Numbered from the stretch's first letter, positions 1 through 7,652 are shown. The stretch is 8,438 nt of DNA from DATKYV01 sp035528275 (GCA_035528275.1 DATKYV010000107.1:1-8438), one strand, 5' to 3'. Numbers and translations are program-made. Notes: generated from the sequence alone by a model not told the origin.

Positions 1-993
1 GACGAGCGCGTGGACGCGGTGACGGCGCATGGCCTGCTCGCGGCCATCGTGCTCACCTGGGGATTGCGGTCAGTCGATTCCGGAAACTATCTTCCGGAGA
101 AGGAGGTCGTCCGGCTGGTTCGCTACTTGGAAGCCCGCTACAGCGCCAACCACGTGGTGTGGATTCTGACCGGAGACGCCGACTACGTGGGCGCGAAAGG
201 CGCGCGTTGGAGACGCATCGGACGCGCGGCGTTTGGAGGCCGGACGCATGCGCCTGTGACCTCTCACCCTGCCGGCATGCTCTGGCCCTGGGATGGCTTT
301 CGGGAAGAGAAGTGGCTCGATTTCCTCATCTATCAGAGCGGGCACGGAGACGATGCGAACACGCTGCGCTGGCTGCATTCCGGGCCCGTCACGGAGGATT
401 GGCGCGAACCCCCGCCGCGTCCGATCATCAACCTGGAGCCGCCCTACGAAGGCCATCTGGGTTATCAATCGCGTCTTCCCCACACGGCTTACGTCACCCG
501 CCGGGCAATCTACTGGAGCCTCCTGTCCTCTCCCACCGCGGGCGTTACTTACGGCGCCCACGGCGTCTGGAGCTGGCACACGGCAGTGGGTCAGCCACCC
601 ACGGATCATCCTGATACCGGCGTCGCCAAGACGTGGCGAGAGGCGCTGTCGTTCCCGGGCAGCACTCAGATGGAATATCTCGCGGAGCTCTTTACTTCCA
701 TTCCCTGGTGGACGCTGCGCCCCGATAACGACCTGCTCGTCGAGCAACCGGGAGGAAACAATCCGGCGCGGCACGTCTCCGCGTCGCGCTCAGAGCGCGG
801 AGACCTTGCGGTCGTCTATTTGCCCCTCGGTGGCGAATTGAAATTGCGCCCCGGAGTTCTGGCCGAGGGCCTGGCGGCGGAGTGGTTCGACCCGCGCACC
901 GGCCAGCGAACGCCTGCTGCGCCGGAGACGCCAAATACTTTCCGCGCCCCTGAGGAGCAAGACAGGGTGCTTTTGTTGCGACCCGGGAACTAA
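1..993 (+). CDS. GH140-like (DUF4038) glycoside hydrolase, 5'-truncated
   Basis: The reading frame is open from base 1 to the TAA at 991-993, so the gene begins upstream. The GTG at 10 is an internal codon, because the sequence there aligns with the middle of the barrel of the next gene (D-x-V-x-x-V-x-x-x-G-L). About 130 residues are missing, including any signal peptide and the first barrel strands. Two motifs match the DUF4038/GH140 barrel: L-T-G-D-A-D, with the likely acid/base Asp at 175-177, and N-L-E-P-P-Y-E-G-H, with the candidate nucleophile Glu at 436-438 and a second Glu at 448-450. The last ~100 residues (P-W-W-x-L-R-P-D, then V-V-Y-L-P and W-F-D-P-R-T-G) look like the C-terminal beta module that Pfam calls a putative collagen-binding domain. 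By family it should cleave a glycosidic bond outside the cytoplasm. Apiosidase activity is known for GH140 but cannot be assigned here. Confidence 0.85.
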   Translation, partial: DERVDAVTAHGLLAAIVLTWGLRSVDSGNYLPEKEVVRLVRYLEARYSANHVVWILTGDADYVGAKGARWRRIGRAAFGGRTHAPVTSHPAGMLWPWDGFREEKWLDFLIYQSGHGDDANTLRWLHSGPVTEDWREPPPRPIINLEPPYEGHLGYQSRLPHTAYVTRRAIYWSLLSSPTAGVTYGAHGVWSWHTAVGQPPTDHPDTGVAKTWREALSFPGSTQMEYLAELFTSIPWWTLRPDNDLLVEQPGGNNPARHVSASRSERGDLAVVYLPLGGELKLRPGVLAEGLAAEWFDPRTGQRTPAAPETPNTFRAPEEQDRVLLLRPGN

Positions 994-1150
994 CCAGCCG
1001 TCTGGCGCGCGAGAGGAATGGGCTTCAGCTGTGGGTAGCGGAGCGCCACCGCCCTCAGCAACTGAAACGTGTGGAAGATCGGTGGACGCGTGCTGGGAAT
1101 GTCCGGACCTGCCTGTGGTTCCGCAATCCCTGGCCACGGTCCCTGGCTTC

Positions 1151-1158
1151 GGGAGGGG
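1151..1158 (+). promoter_or_regulatory. Shine-Dalgarno site fixing the start of gene 2
   Basis: A purine run, GGGAGGGG, lies six bases before the ATG at 1165. It selects this ATG over the in-frame ATGs at 1069 and 1099, which would put 32 or 22 non-signal-like residues ahead of an evident signal peptide. Confidence 0.75.
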
Positions 1159-1164
1159 ATAAAC

Positions 1165-2631
1165 ATGTCTCATAATCGATCACTCAGAACCTTGGGAGCG
1201 GCCCTGGTCTTGGGCGTCTTCATGGCGAGTTCTGCGGCGTTTGCAGGGGAGGACATAAACTTCGCCGCTAGGGGAACGCATTCGGTGAAAGGGATGAAGC
1301 TGAAGGTCAGTGCGAACAGCAGGTATCTTGTGGACCAGGACGGGAAGCCATTCCTCTATCTCGGGGACACCGCGTGGACGCTTTTCAAGAGATTGACGCG
1401 CGAGGAGGCGGATGAGTATCTGCAGAACCGCCGGGAGAAGGGATTCACCGTCATTCAGGCTTACGTTTTGCGCGGCCTGGAAGTGAAAAACGTCTATGGC
1501 GATTTGACGGTGATCGATCGCGACCCTACCAAGTTCAACGAGGCGTTCTTCAAAAACGTCGACTACATCGTGAATAAGGCCAATGACCTGGGACTGGTGA
1601 TGGGGATGGTGGTCACATACGGCGAACACGTGCGTCAGAGGTACAGTGACAGGGGCGAGCAAGTCTTCAACACCTCGAACGCGTTTACGTTTGGAAAGCT
1701 TCTGGCTGACCGATACAAAGATAACGCCGTGATTTGGCTTCTTGGGGGGGATCGCGTGGGAGCGGACGACAAAGCCGTCTGGACAGCTATGGCCCAGGGT
1801 TTGAAAGAAGGGTGCCGCGGGACGCAGCTTGTCTCCTATCATGGTGGCGGACCCAGCCCCGGGGTGACCAATTACTCTTCGTCTTTTTGGTTCCACACGG
1901 CGGACTGGCTGGATTTCAATATGATCCAATCCGGGCATCGCTGGGGGACTCTGAACTACGAATTCATCACCCACGATTACAACCTCAAGCCCGTGAAACC
2001 CACCATCGACATGGAAGCGCGGTACGAAAACCACCCCGACGTGGGGACGACCGGTAAACGCATGGACGCGCACCAGGAGCGCCAAGCGGCCTACTGGAAC
2101 ATACTCGCGGGCGCGGCCGGACATGGCTACGGCAACAATAACATCTGGCAGCTCTGGAATCCCGAGCGCATGCCGGCCCTCGACGACCACTCGTTTCCAT
2201 TTACGGCTCTGCGTGGAACGACTCACTGGAAGAAGGCCATCGACTTTGAGGGTGCCTTCGACATGGGCCATCTTCGCAAGCTGTTTGAACTCCGGCCCTG
2301 GTACCGGATGGTTCCGGACCAGTCGCTGATCGCAATAGGGCAGGGCAGCGGGGAAGACCACATCCAGGCCGCCCGCGCGGAGGACGGGAGCTTCCTTGTA
2401 GCCTACTTGCCCTTCGGCAACCGCGTGGGCATTCATATGGACAAGCTCACGGCACCGCGCCTCAAGGCGCAGTGGTATGACCCGCGCGAGGGAACCTGGG
2501 TGGCGATCGGCGAGTATACGAATCGTGGTATCCGCGAGTTCGTCCCGCCCTCGAACGGAGAACAAAACGACTGGGTGTTGGTGATCGAAGACCAAACGAA
2601 GAACTATCCGACGGAGTTGCCCCGGCGGTAA
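1165..2631 (+). CDS. secreted GH140-like (DUF4038) glycoside hydrolase
   Basis: The protein has 488 residues. Residues 1-27 form a Sec signal peptide: basic start, a hydrophobic run L-G-A-A-L-V-L-G-V-F, and an A-F-A cleavage site before G28. The DUF4038 barrel begins near residue 46 with the family signature R-Y-L-V-D-x-D-G-K-P-F-L-Y-L-G-D-T-A-W (53-71). W-L-L-G-G-D places the probable acid/base at D196, and D-M-E-A-R-Y-E-N-H places the probable nucleophile at E284, with E288 in the shared E-x-x-Y-E-x-H pattern. From about residue 395 a C-terminal beta module follows (P-W-Y-x-M-V-P-D, then V-A-Y-L-P-F-G and Q-W-Y-D-P-R-E-G). It is a diverged paralogue of the gene on its left. Exo-acting hydrolysis of a plant glycan side chain is inferred from GH140; the substrate is unknown. 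The 171-base gap upstream holds no clear promoter or terminator. Confidence 0.9.
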   Translation: MSHNRSLRTLGAALVLGVFMASSAAFAGEDINFAARGTHSVKGMKLKVSANSRYLVDQDGKPFLYLGDTAWTLFKRLTREEADEYLQNRREKGFTVIQAYVLRGLEVKNVYGDLTVIDRDPTKFNEAFFKNVDYIVNKANDLGLVMGMVVTYGEHVRQRYSDRGEQVFNTSNAFTFGKLLADRYKDNAVIWLLGGDRVGADDKAVWTAMAQGLKEGCRGTQLVSYHGGGPSPGVTNYSSSFWFHTADWLDFNMIQSGHRWGTLNYEFITHDYNLKPVKPTIDMEARYENHPDVGTTGKRMDAHQERQAAYWNILAGAAGHGYGNNNIWQLWNPERMPALDDHSFPFTALRGTTHWKKAIDFEGAFDMGHLRKLFELRPWYRMVPDQSLIAIGQGSGEDHIQAARAEDGSFLVAYLPFGNRVGIHMDKLTAPRLKAQWYDPREGTWVAIGEYTNRGIREFVPPSNGEQNDWVLVIEDQTKNYPTELPRR

Positions 2632-2695
2632 AACTCGGCTAGTAGTGGCGCGGGCTGACGGCCTGATTGGCGGAGCTTCCGGGCAGCGCCCCCTG

Positions 2696-2721
2696 ACGCT
2701 TGGGTCACAAGGGCGAAGCGT
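2696..2721 (+). other. weak inverted repeat between genes 2 and 3
   Basis: ACGCTT (2696-2701) and AAGCGT (2716-2721) are perfect inverted arms around a 14-base loop. No T-tract follows, so it is not a classical intrinsic terminator. It may be a processing or pausing hairpin, or chance. The remaining ~120 bases of this gap show nothing recognisable. Confidence 0.2.
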
Positions 2722-2781
2722 GAACACCAACCGCTGAGAGCGAGCCCGGCCTGGAAGAATCGCTCCTTTGGAAGCGCAAGC

Positions 2782-4275
2782 ATGGACCGGCGCAGGTTCC
2801 TGGCTATGACGGGGGGTGGGGCGGTTGCGCTCCCGACCCTGAAGGGTGTGTGCCGTTCGCTGTCGCCCGCCTTGCCCACGCCGCAGATTCCCGGGAGGGG
2901 CTTTGCACAGACGCCTGCGAAAGGGCCTCTCAAAGTCCACGTAGCAAATCCGCGCTACTTAACCGACGGTAGAGGGCAGCCCGTATTCCTCACGGGTTCG
3001 CATACCTGGGCGGGTCTTCAGGATATGGGCCTGCCTCCTTTGCGGCCTTTCGCCTGGCGCGAGTTTTTGGACATGCTGCTGGAACACAATCACAACTGCA
3101 CGAAACTGTGGATCTGGCTACAGGCCGAAGGCGGGCCGTGGACTGACGACAAGATCCAGTTTGATCCCCTTCCCTATCTGCGGACGGGTCCCAGCACAGC
3201 GATGGATGGGAAGCCGAAATTCGATTTGACCCAATTCAACGAATTGTTTTTCAAACGACTCCGTACGAGGGCCAGCGAAGCGGGCGACCGGGGGATTTAC
3301 GTTTGCATTCAGCTCTTCCTCCCCGGCGCGAGCGAAAAGCGCGGCGGACCGTGTGACCCCTGGCCTGGCCATCCTTACAACGCCCGGAACAACATCAACG
3401 GCTTCGACGGAGAAAAGCGGGGAACCTCCACGGTGGACCTGGATCGTCCCGAGGTCCGCGCCACGCAAGCGGCTTATATGCGCAAGGTCATCGACACGGT
3501 CAGCGACCTTGACAACGTGCTCTTCGAGGCGGTGGGTGAAGGCGGACGCAGAGACTGGGACTGGTGGGTCGTCGATTTCGTGCACGGCTATGAGAAGAGT
3601 AAAAGGAAGCAGCACCCTGTGGGCTTGACGGGTGGGGGCGCCGAGAATCTCGCGGAAATGCTTGCCAGTCCCGCGGACTGGATTGGAGCAGGTTGGAACG
3701 ACGGTCCATTCAAGACCAATCCGCCCGCCTGGGATGGAAAGAAAGTGAGCATCCTCGATACCGACCATATCTGGGGCCACGGCGGAACCGCTTCGTGGGC
3801 GTGGAAGTGTTTCCTGCGCGGCCATAACACCTGGCTGATGGACCCGTGGTCGCCGCTCCCGGGCCGGCCGTGCGGCAGTGCCAATTGGCTGGGGCGCCCT
3901 GGCGCTCCGGACCGCGACGTGAACCGCCGCGAGCATTGGACCTGGGAACCGGTTCGCATGGCAATGGGGAACACGCGCGCCTACGCTCTGCGCGTCAACC
4001 TGACTTCCATGACACCACGGAGCGAACTGGCATCCACAGAGTACTGCCTGGCCAATCCTCCTTGGGAATACCTGGTGTATCTGCCGGAAGGCGATGAAGT
4101 GACACTGGATTTATCATCGGCCCGTGGCTCGTTGACGGCGGAATGGATGCACCCGGTTGAAGGGACGATGGTGCGGGGAGGGACCGTGACGGGCGGCACA
4201 AAGCTCAACTTCGCTGCCCCGTTCAGCGGTGCTGCGGTTCTCCACCTCAAGAATGTACCAGCGGCTAAGGGATGA
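2782..4275 (+). CDS. Tat-exported GH-A-like glycosidase with altered acid/base motif (tandem paralogue A)
   Basis: The protein has 497 residues. The ATG at 2782 follows a modest GGAAG site (2770-2774). The leader starts M-D-R-R-R-F-L, a twin-arginine motif (R-R-x-F-L), followed by a small-residue hydrophobic stretch and a possible cleavage after G-F-A (residue 42). The barrel opens near residue 50 with L-K-V-H-V-A-N-P-R-Y-L and L-T-G-S-H-T-W. The strand-4 position that normally reads N-E in clan GH-A reads V-L-F-E-A-V-G-E-G-G, so G252 replaces Asn before the putative acid/base E253. G285 replaces a Trp present in the next gene. The late-barrel motif is D-T-D-H-I-W-G-H-G-G (D326, D328). A C-terminal beta module starts near residue 405 (Y-C-L-A-N-P, Y-L-V-Y-L-P-E-G-D-E, E-W-M-H-P-V-E-G). 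It is similar to its right-hand neighbour over its whole length. It may be a glycosidase with shifted specificity or a weakened catalyst; the substrate is unknown. Confidence 0.85.
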   Translation: MDRRRFLAMTGGGAVALPTLKGVCRSLSPALPTPQIPGRGFAQTPAKGPLKVHVANPRYLTDGRGQPVFLTGSHTWAGLQDMGLPPLRPFAWREFLDMLLEHNHNCTKLWIWLQAEGGPWTDDKIQFDPLPYLRTGPSTAMDGKPKFDLTQFNELFFKRLRTRASEAGDRGIYVCIQLFLPGASEKRGGPCDPWPGHPYNARNNINGFDGEKRGTSTVDLDRPEVRATQAAYMRKVIDTVSDLDNVLFEAVGEGGRRDWDWWVVDFVHGYEKSKRKQHPVGLTGGGAENLAEMLASPADWIGAGWNDGPFKTNPPAWDGKKVSILDTDHIWGHGGTASWAWKCFLRGHNTWLMDPWSPLPGRPCGSANWLGRPGAPDRDVNRREHWTWEPVRMAMGNTRAYALRVNLTSMTPRSELASTEYCLANPPWEYLVYLPEGDEVTLDLSSARGSLTAEWMHPVEGTMVRGGTVTGGTKLNFAAPFSGAAVLHLKNVPAAKG

Positions 4276-4289
4276 CGTGCACCGATTTG

Positions 4290-4318
4290 AGCTTGCCGGA
4301 AATGCCAAACCGGCTGCT
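4290..4318 (+). other. small hairpin between genes 3 and 4
   Basis: GCCGG (4295-4299) pairs with CCGGC (4310-4314) across a 10-base loop. AGC/GCT could extend the stem beyond a small internal loop. No T-run follows. It could affect mRNA processing between the two paralogues, but it may be fortuitous in GC-rich DNA. Confidence 0.2.
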
Positions 4319-4343
4319 GTAAACCAGAGCCAGTCAATGAAAT

Positions 4344-4351
4344 GGAGGGAG
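4344..4351 (+). promoter_or_regulatory. Shine-Dalgarno site pointing to a TTG start
   Basis: GGAGGGAG overlaps the in-frame ATG at 4342 and lies just upstream of TTG 4354, with five bases between the GGAGG core and the TTG. The ATG itself has no ribosome-binding site before it. This favours initiation at TTG. Confidence 0.65.
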
Positions 4352-4353
4352 AA

Positions 4354-5835
4354 TTGAACCGACGTGGTTTCCTGACGAAGACAGTGGGAGGCGTGGCTGG
4401 AGTTGTTGCCTATTCCCGAGGTGCTCGCGCAGGCTCGATCGCGACGCTACCCCAGCAAGTCTCGGGGTATGACCCCAAACCCGCGCCCGCGACCGGGCCA
4501 CTGCGGGTCCACCCCACAAATCCCCGTTATTTCGCCGACGCCAGCGGGAAGGCGACCTTCCTGACCGGCGCGCACACCTGGGCCAACTTCCAGGACATCG
4601 GCTTGGCGCCTCTCCAGCGTTTTGATTGGCCCGCATATATCGACATGATGGTGAAGCACAATCACAATTTCATGCGCTTCTGGCATTGGATGCAGGCGGC
4701 TTACGCTCCTTGGACCGACGAAAAGATGCTTGTGGATCCGCTGCCCTATCTGCGCACGGGGCCGGGAACAGCCAAGGACGGTCTACCCAAGTTCGACCTC
4801 ACGAAATTCAATCCTGCCTACTTCGAGCGCATGTACACGCGCATCACCTACGCGCGCGACCACGGCATCTACGCCGCAGTGCAACTGTTCCAGAGCTTTA
4901 GCGAGAAGAAGGATGGTGCCCCATGCGATCCCTGGGTGGCGCATCCTTACAACGGCGCGAACAACATCAACGGCTTCGACGCGGAAAAGCCCGGAACTGG
5001 CATGGTGGATATTGACCGCCCCGACGTGCGCGAGGTTCAGGGCAAGTACATGCAGAAGATCATTGACACGGTCCAAGACCTCGACAACGTCCTTTATGAG
5101 GTCATCAACGAGGGCGGGAACAAGGACTGGGACTGGTGGGTTGTGGATTTCATGCACGCGCAGGAGGAAAAAAAAGGGAGAGTCCATCCTGTCGGCTTGA
5201 CGGGCTGGAACGCCGAAACGGTCGAGGAGATGCGCAATAGCCCCGCCGAGTGGATATCCATCGGTGGCGACGCGGGGGCGTTCTGGAAAACGGATCCGCC
5301 CGCCTGGGACGGCAAGAAAGTGAGCGTGTGTGACACGGACCACCTCTGGGGACACGGTGGAACTCCGTCGTGGGCATGGAAGTGTTTTATCCGCGGCCAC
5401 AACACTCTGCTGATGGATTCGTGGGATCCGATTCCCGGCCGACCTTGCGGCCAAGTGAACTGGGCAGCGAGGCCGGGATACCCGACGCGCGACCTGAACC
5501 GCCGCGATGACTGGACCTGGGAACCCGTGCGCAGAGCCATCGGCAACACCCGCACACTGGCCAAGCGCGTAAACCTGGCCACCATGTTTCCGCACGATGA
5601 GCTGGCCACCTCCAGGTATTGTCTGGCGAATCCGGGCACGGAGTATATCGTCTATTTTCCGGAGGGAGACGAAGTCACTGTGGACCTGACTTCAGCGCCG
5701 GGCGACTTTTCGGTGGAATGGATGGAACCCGTGGAAGGCACCATCACCCCGGGCGGCACGGTTTCGGGAGGTGGCAAACGGAATTTTGCCGTGCCGTTCC
5801 CAGGCGCGGCAGCGCTCTATTTGCGTAACATCTAA
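4354..5835 (+). CDS. Tat-exported GH-A-like glycosidase (tandem paralogue B)
   Basis: From TTG 4354 the protein has 493 residues; from ATG 4342 it would have 497. The TTG start gives M-N-R-R-G-F-L-T-K, a textbook twin-arginine motif at the extreme N-terminus, then a hydrophobic stretch and an A-R-A cleavage site near residue 26. It also puts the acid/base Glu at 253, the same number as in the preceding paralogue. The barrel begins L-R-V-H-P-T-N-P-R-Y-F and L-T-G-A-H-T-W. V-L-Y-E-V-I-N-E-G-G carries the intact clan GH-A Asn-Glu pair (N252, E253). W285 lies in L-T-G-W-N-A-E, and C-D-T-D-H-L-W-G-H-G-G holds D327 and D329. The last ~90 residues form the shared C-terminal beta module (Y-C-L-A-N-P-G-T-E-Y, then E-W-M-E-P-V-E-G). 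By eye about 60% of positions in the central barrel match gene 3. It is probably a periplasmic or exported glycan hydrolase; the substrate is unknown. Confidence 0.87.
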   Translation: MNRRGFLTKTVGGVAGVVAYSRGARAGSIATLPQQVSGYDPKPAPATGPLRVHPTNPRYFADASGKATFLTGAHTWANFQDIGLAPLQRFDWPAYIDMMVKHNHNFMRFWHWMQAAYAPWTDEKMLVDPLPYLRTGPGTAKDGLPKFDLTKFNPAYFERMYTRITYARDHGIYAAVQLFQSFSEKKDGAPCDPWVAHPYNGANNINGFDAEKPGTGMVDIDRPDVREVQGKYMQKIIDTVQDLDNVLYEVINEGGNKDWDWWVVDFMHAQEEKKGRVHPVGLTGWNAETVEEMRNSPAEWISIGGDAGAFWKTDPPAWDGKKVSVCDTDHLWGHGGTPSWAWKCFIRGHNTLLMDSWDPIPGRPCGQVNWAARPGYPTRDLNRRDDWTWEPVRRAIGNTRTLAKRVNLATMFPHDELATSRYCLANPGTEYIVYFPEGDEVTVDLTSAPGDFSVEWMEPVEGTITPGGTVSGGGKRNFAVPFPGAAALYLRNI

Positions 5836-5901
5836 AGGCACGGCTTCCGCGCCAGAGAGCGCCGGTAAGAGCACTACATATATTGCCTAAGGAGTTCAAA
5901 T

Positions 5902-7617
5902 ATGTGTCTGAGAATGTGGCTTATGAGAACGAGCCTCCGAGGATTGGTTATCGCGGCGCTCCTGATGGCCGCGGGAGCAGCCAGGATGGCTCTGGCATCT
6001 CCGGCGAACGTCAGCTTTTCGCAGTCGGCCGCGAGCGTTGAGGCTTACGATTTTGTGGAAATCACGATCCAGGTCAGTGCCCCGGACGCGAAGAATCCGT
6101 TTACGGACGCTGCGGTTGAAGCGCAATTCGGCAAGACCGGCGAAAGCAAGCGCCTTTCCGTGGACGGTTTCTGCGACTCCGCAGATGGCAGCGTCTTCCG
6201 CGTCCGCTTCATGCCTTGGGCGCCGGGCGAATACTCCTACTCGATTACCTATCGCCAGGGCGGTTTTACCAAGAGCAACTCTGGCAGTTTTCGCGCTACG
6301 GACGGCCACCGACGCGGCCCCATCCGCGTGGACCCCAAGTACCCGTGGCACTTCATTTGGGAAGGAACGGGCGAGCATTATTTCTTCAACGGCACCACGG
6401 CGTTCTGGCTGATGGGCTGGCGCGAGGATCGAGTCATCAACAACATCATTGAGCGTGTGCATCGGATGAAGATCAACCGCATCCGCGCGCTCGTGGCCGG
6501 GGCAACGAACTACTTCTGGGGTGAGCCGTTGACTCCCGGCAAGAACTTCTCCGTTTCCCTGCGACCTTGGGTTGCGGAAGCGCCGGAGAGTTGGGACAAT
6601 CCGCGTAATGACTACACGCGCTTCGATGTCTCCTACTGGCAAAAATGGGAGCGAATGCTGCGGTATGGCCGCGAGCGAGACGTGATCATCTCCGCCGTCC
6701 TGGACATTTCCACGCATCACGCTCAGCCGGCGGCTGGGAGCGAGGACGAGCATCGCTACATCCGCTACTTGGTCGCGCGGCTGAGTGCGTTCTCCAACCT
6801 TACTTATGATCTCGGGGACGATCTGGACAGCTATCGCGACGAGAAGTGGGCGCACGCGACGGGAACGATGATCCAGAGCTGGGATCCTTACAAACACCTT
6901 GCCACCAGCCACCCGGTTCATCGCGTGAACCAGGACCGTGCCTCTGACTGGTTTGGGTTCACTTCCATCCAGAACTGGTCGCATCAACAGCACGCCTTGA
7001 TGCTCGAGGAGCGAGAGATCCAGAAGAAGACGGGTCGCATCATCCCCCAGACCAACGAGGAGTACGGATACGAAGATCACTATCCGCACTGGGGGGCGGC
7101 GCCGCCGGGAGAGTCCGCGGAGACGTTGCGACGAATGGCATGGGACATCGCCATGGCCGGAGCCTACGGGACGGCGGGGGAGAGTTGCCGCCGCGGCACG
7201 AACGTCTGGCCGGATAGCGGCGGCGGCTGGATCAACGGGCGCGGCGACGACACGATGGTCATGCTCAAAGGCTATGAGCACATGGTGGATTTCTTCACCA
7301 GCTTCGAGTGGTGGAAGACCGAACCGCACGATGAGCTCGTCAGCAAAGGCGCCTACTGCCTTGCCAAACCCGGCGAGATTTACGCGGTGTACGTGCCGGT
7401 TCGACCGCTGTGTGGGAACGAGGAACATTTCGGGTACGAGGAAGAGTGCGGCGACATCACGATCAAGCTCGAGCCGGGGACTTATAACGCGAAGTGGTTC
7501 AGTGCCACGACGGGGGAAATCGTCCCACTGCCTCCCGTGCAAGGGCCGTCGTGGAAACTCCCCACGCCTCCCGGCTGGCTGGATTGGGCGCTCCTCCTCG
7601 AGAAGGCCAAGGAATAA
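5902..7617 (+). CDS. secreted DUF5060/DUF4038-type glycoside hydrolase
   Basis: The protein has 571 residues. An AAGGAG site (5889-5894) lies seven bases before the ATG, supporting this start over the in-frame ATGs at 5914 and 5923. A Sec signal peptide (hydrophobic 15-27) ends at A-L-A, residue 32. Residues ~34-130 form a beta-sandwich of DUF5060 type (V-E-I-T-I-Q-V, F-M-P-W-A-P-G-E-Y-S-Y). The barrel follows, with H-Y-F-F-N-G-T-T-A-F-W-L-M-G-W near its start. Y-D-L-G-D-D gives the candidate acid/base D306 or D307, and N-E-E-Y-G-Y-E-D-H gives E386/E387/E391, where E387 to E391 fit the E-x-x-Y-E-x-H pattern of genes 1 and 2. The C-terminal beta module (Y-C-L-A-K-P-G-E-I-Y-A-V-Y-V-P) carries an extra acidic loop flanked by C504 and C516. 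A glycan-hydrolase role is family-based; no activity can be named. Confidence 0.88.
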   Translation: MCLRMWLMRTSLRGLVIAALLMAAGAARMALASPANVSFSQSAASVEAYDFVEITIQVSAPDAKNPFTDAAVEAQFGKTGESKRLSVDGFCDSADGSVFRVRFMPWAPGEYSYSITYRQGGFTKSNSGSFRATDGHRRGPIRVDPKYPWHFIWEGTGEHYFFNGTTAFWLMGWREDRVINNIIERVHRMKINRIRALVAGATNYFWGEPLTPGKNFSVSLRPWVAEAPESWDNPRNDYTRFDVSYWQKWERMLRYGRERDVIISAVLDISTHHAQPAAGSEDEHRYIRYLVARLSAFSNLTYDLGDDLDSYRDEKWAHATGTMIQSWDPYKHLATSHPVHRVNQDRASDWFGFTSIQNWSHQQHALMLEEREIQKKTGRIIPQTNEEYGYEDHYPHWGAAPPGESAETLRRMAWDIAMAGAYGTAGESCRRGTNVWPDSGGGWINGRGDDTMVMLKGYEHMVDFFTSFEWWKTEPHDELVSKGAYCLAKPGEIYAVYVPVRPLCGNEEHFGYEEECGDITIKLEPGTYNAKWFSATTGEIVPLPPVQGPSWKLPTPPGWLDWALLLEKAKE

Positions 7618-7638
7618 TCGGCTATCTTGAGTCGGACT

Positions 7639-7644
7639 GGAGAG
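7639..7644 (+). promoter_or_regulatory. Shine-Dalgarno site of gene 6
   Basis: GGAGAG lies eight bases before the ATG at 7653, inside the 35-base gap after the preceding stop codon. Such a short gap with its own ribosome-binding site argues for a shared transcript with the upstream gene. A TTG at 7647 is an alternative in-frame start. Confidence 0.55.
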
Positions 7645-7652
7645 TCTTGCCG

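Noticed and set aside
10..12. GTG at 10 as the start of gene 1
   Set aside because: The frame is open to the window edge and residues there align with mid-barrel sequence of gene 2, so the true start is upstream.
1069..1164. Upstream in-frame extension of gene 2 from ATG 1069
   Set aside because: The extra 32 residues precede a typical signal peptide and the ATG lacks a ribosome-binding site, whereas ATG 1165 has a strong one.
2764..2781. Possible hairpin enclosing the ribosome-binding site of gene 3
   Set aside because: Only CGCT/AGCG pair perfectly; the stem is too short to claim translational control.
1180..2940. 586-codon open frame on the minus strand
   Set aside because: It lies antisense to gene 2, whose motifs and signal peptide are clear. 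It has no recognisable domain and is Arg/Pro/His-rich, as expected for a GC-rich shadow frame.
5850..5863. GCGC/GCGC short inverted repeat in the gap before gene 5
   Set aside because: A four-base stem in GC-rich DNA without a T-run is expected by chance and is too weak to call a terminator.
5875..5884. AT-rich TATATT resembling a -10 box before gene 5
   Set aside because: No matching -35 element lies 16-18 bases upstream and the gap is only 66 bases; it may simply keep the start region unstructured.
5896..7542. 548-codon open frame on the minus strand
   Set aside because: It is the antisense shadow of gene 5, with no domain, signal or family pattern; long antisense frames arise from the strong third-position GC bias.
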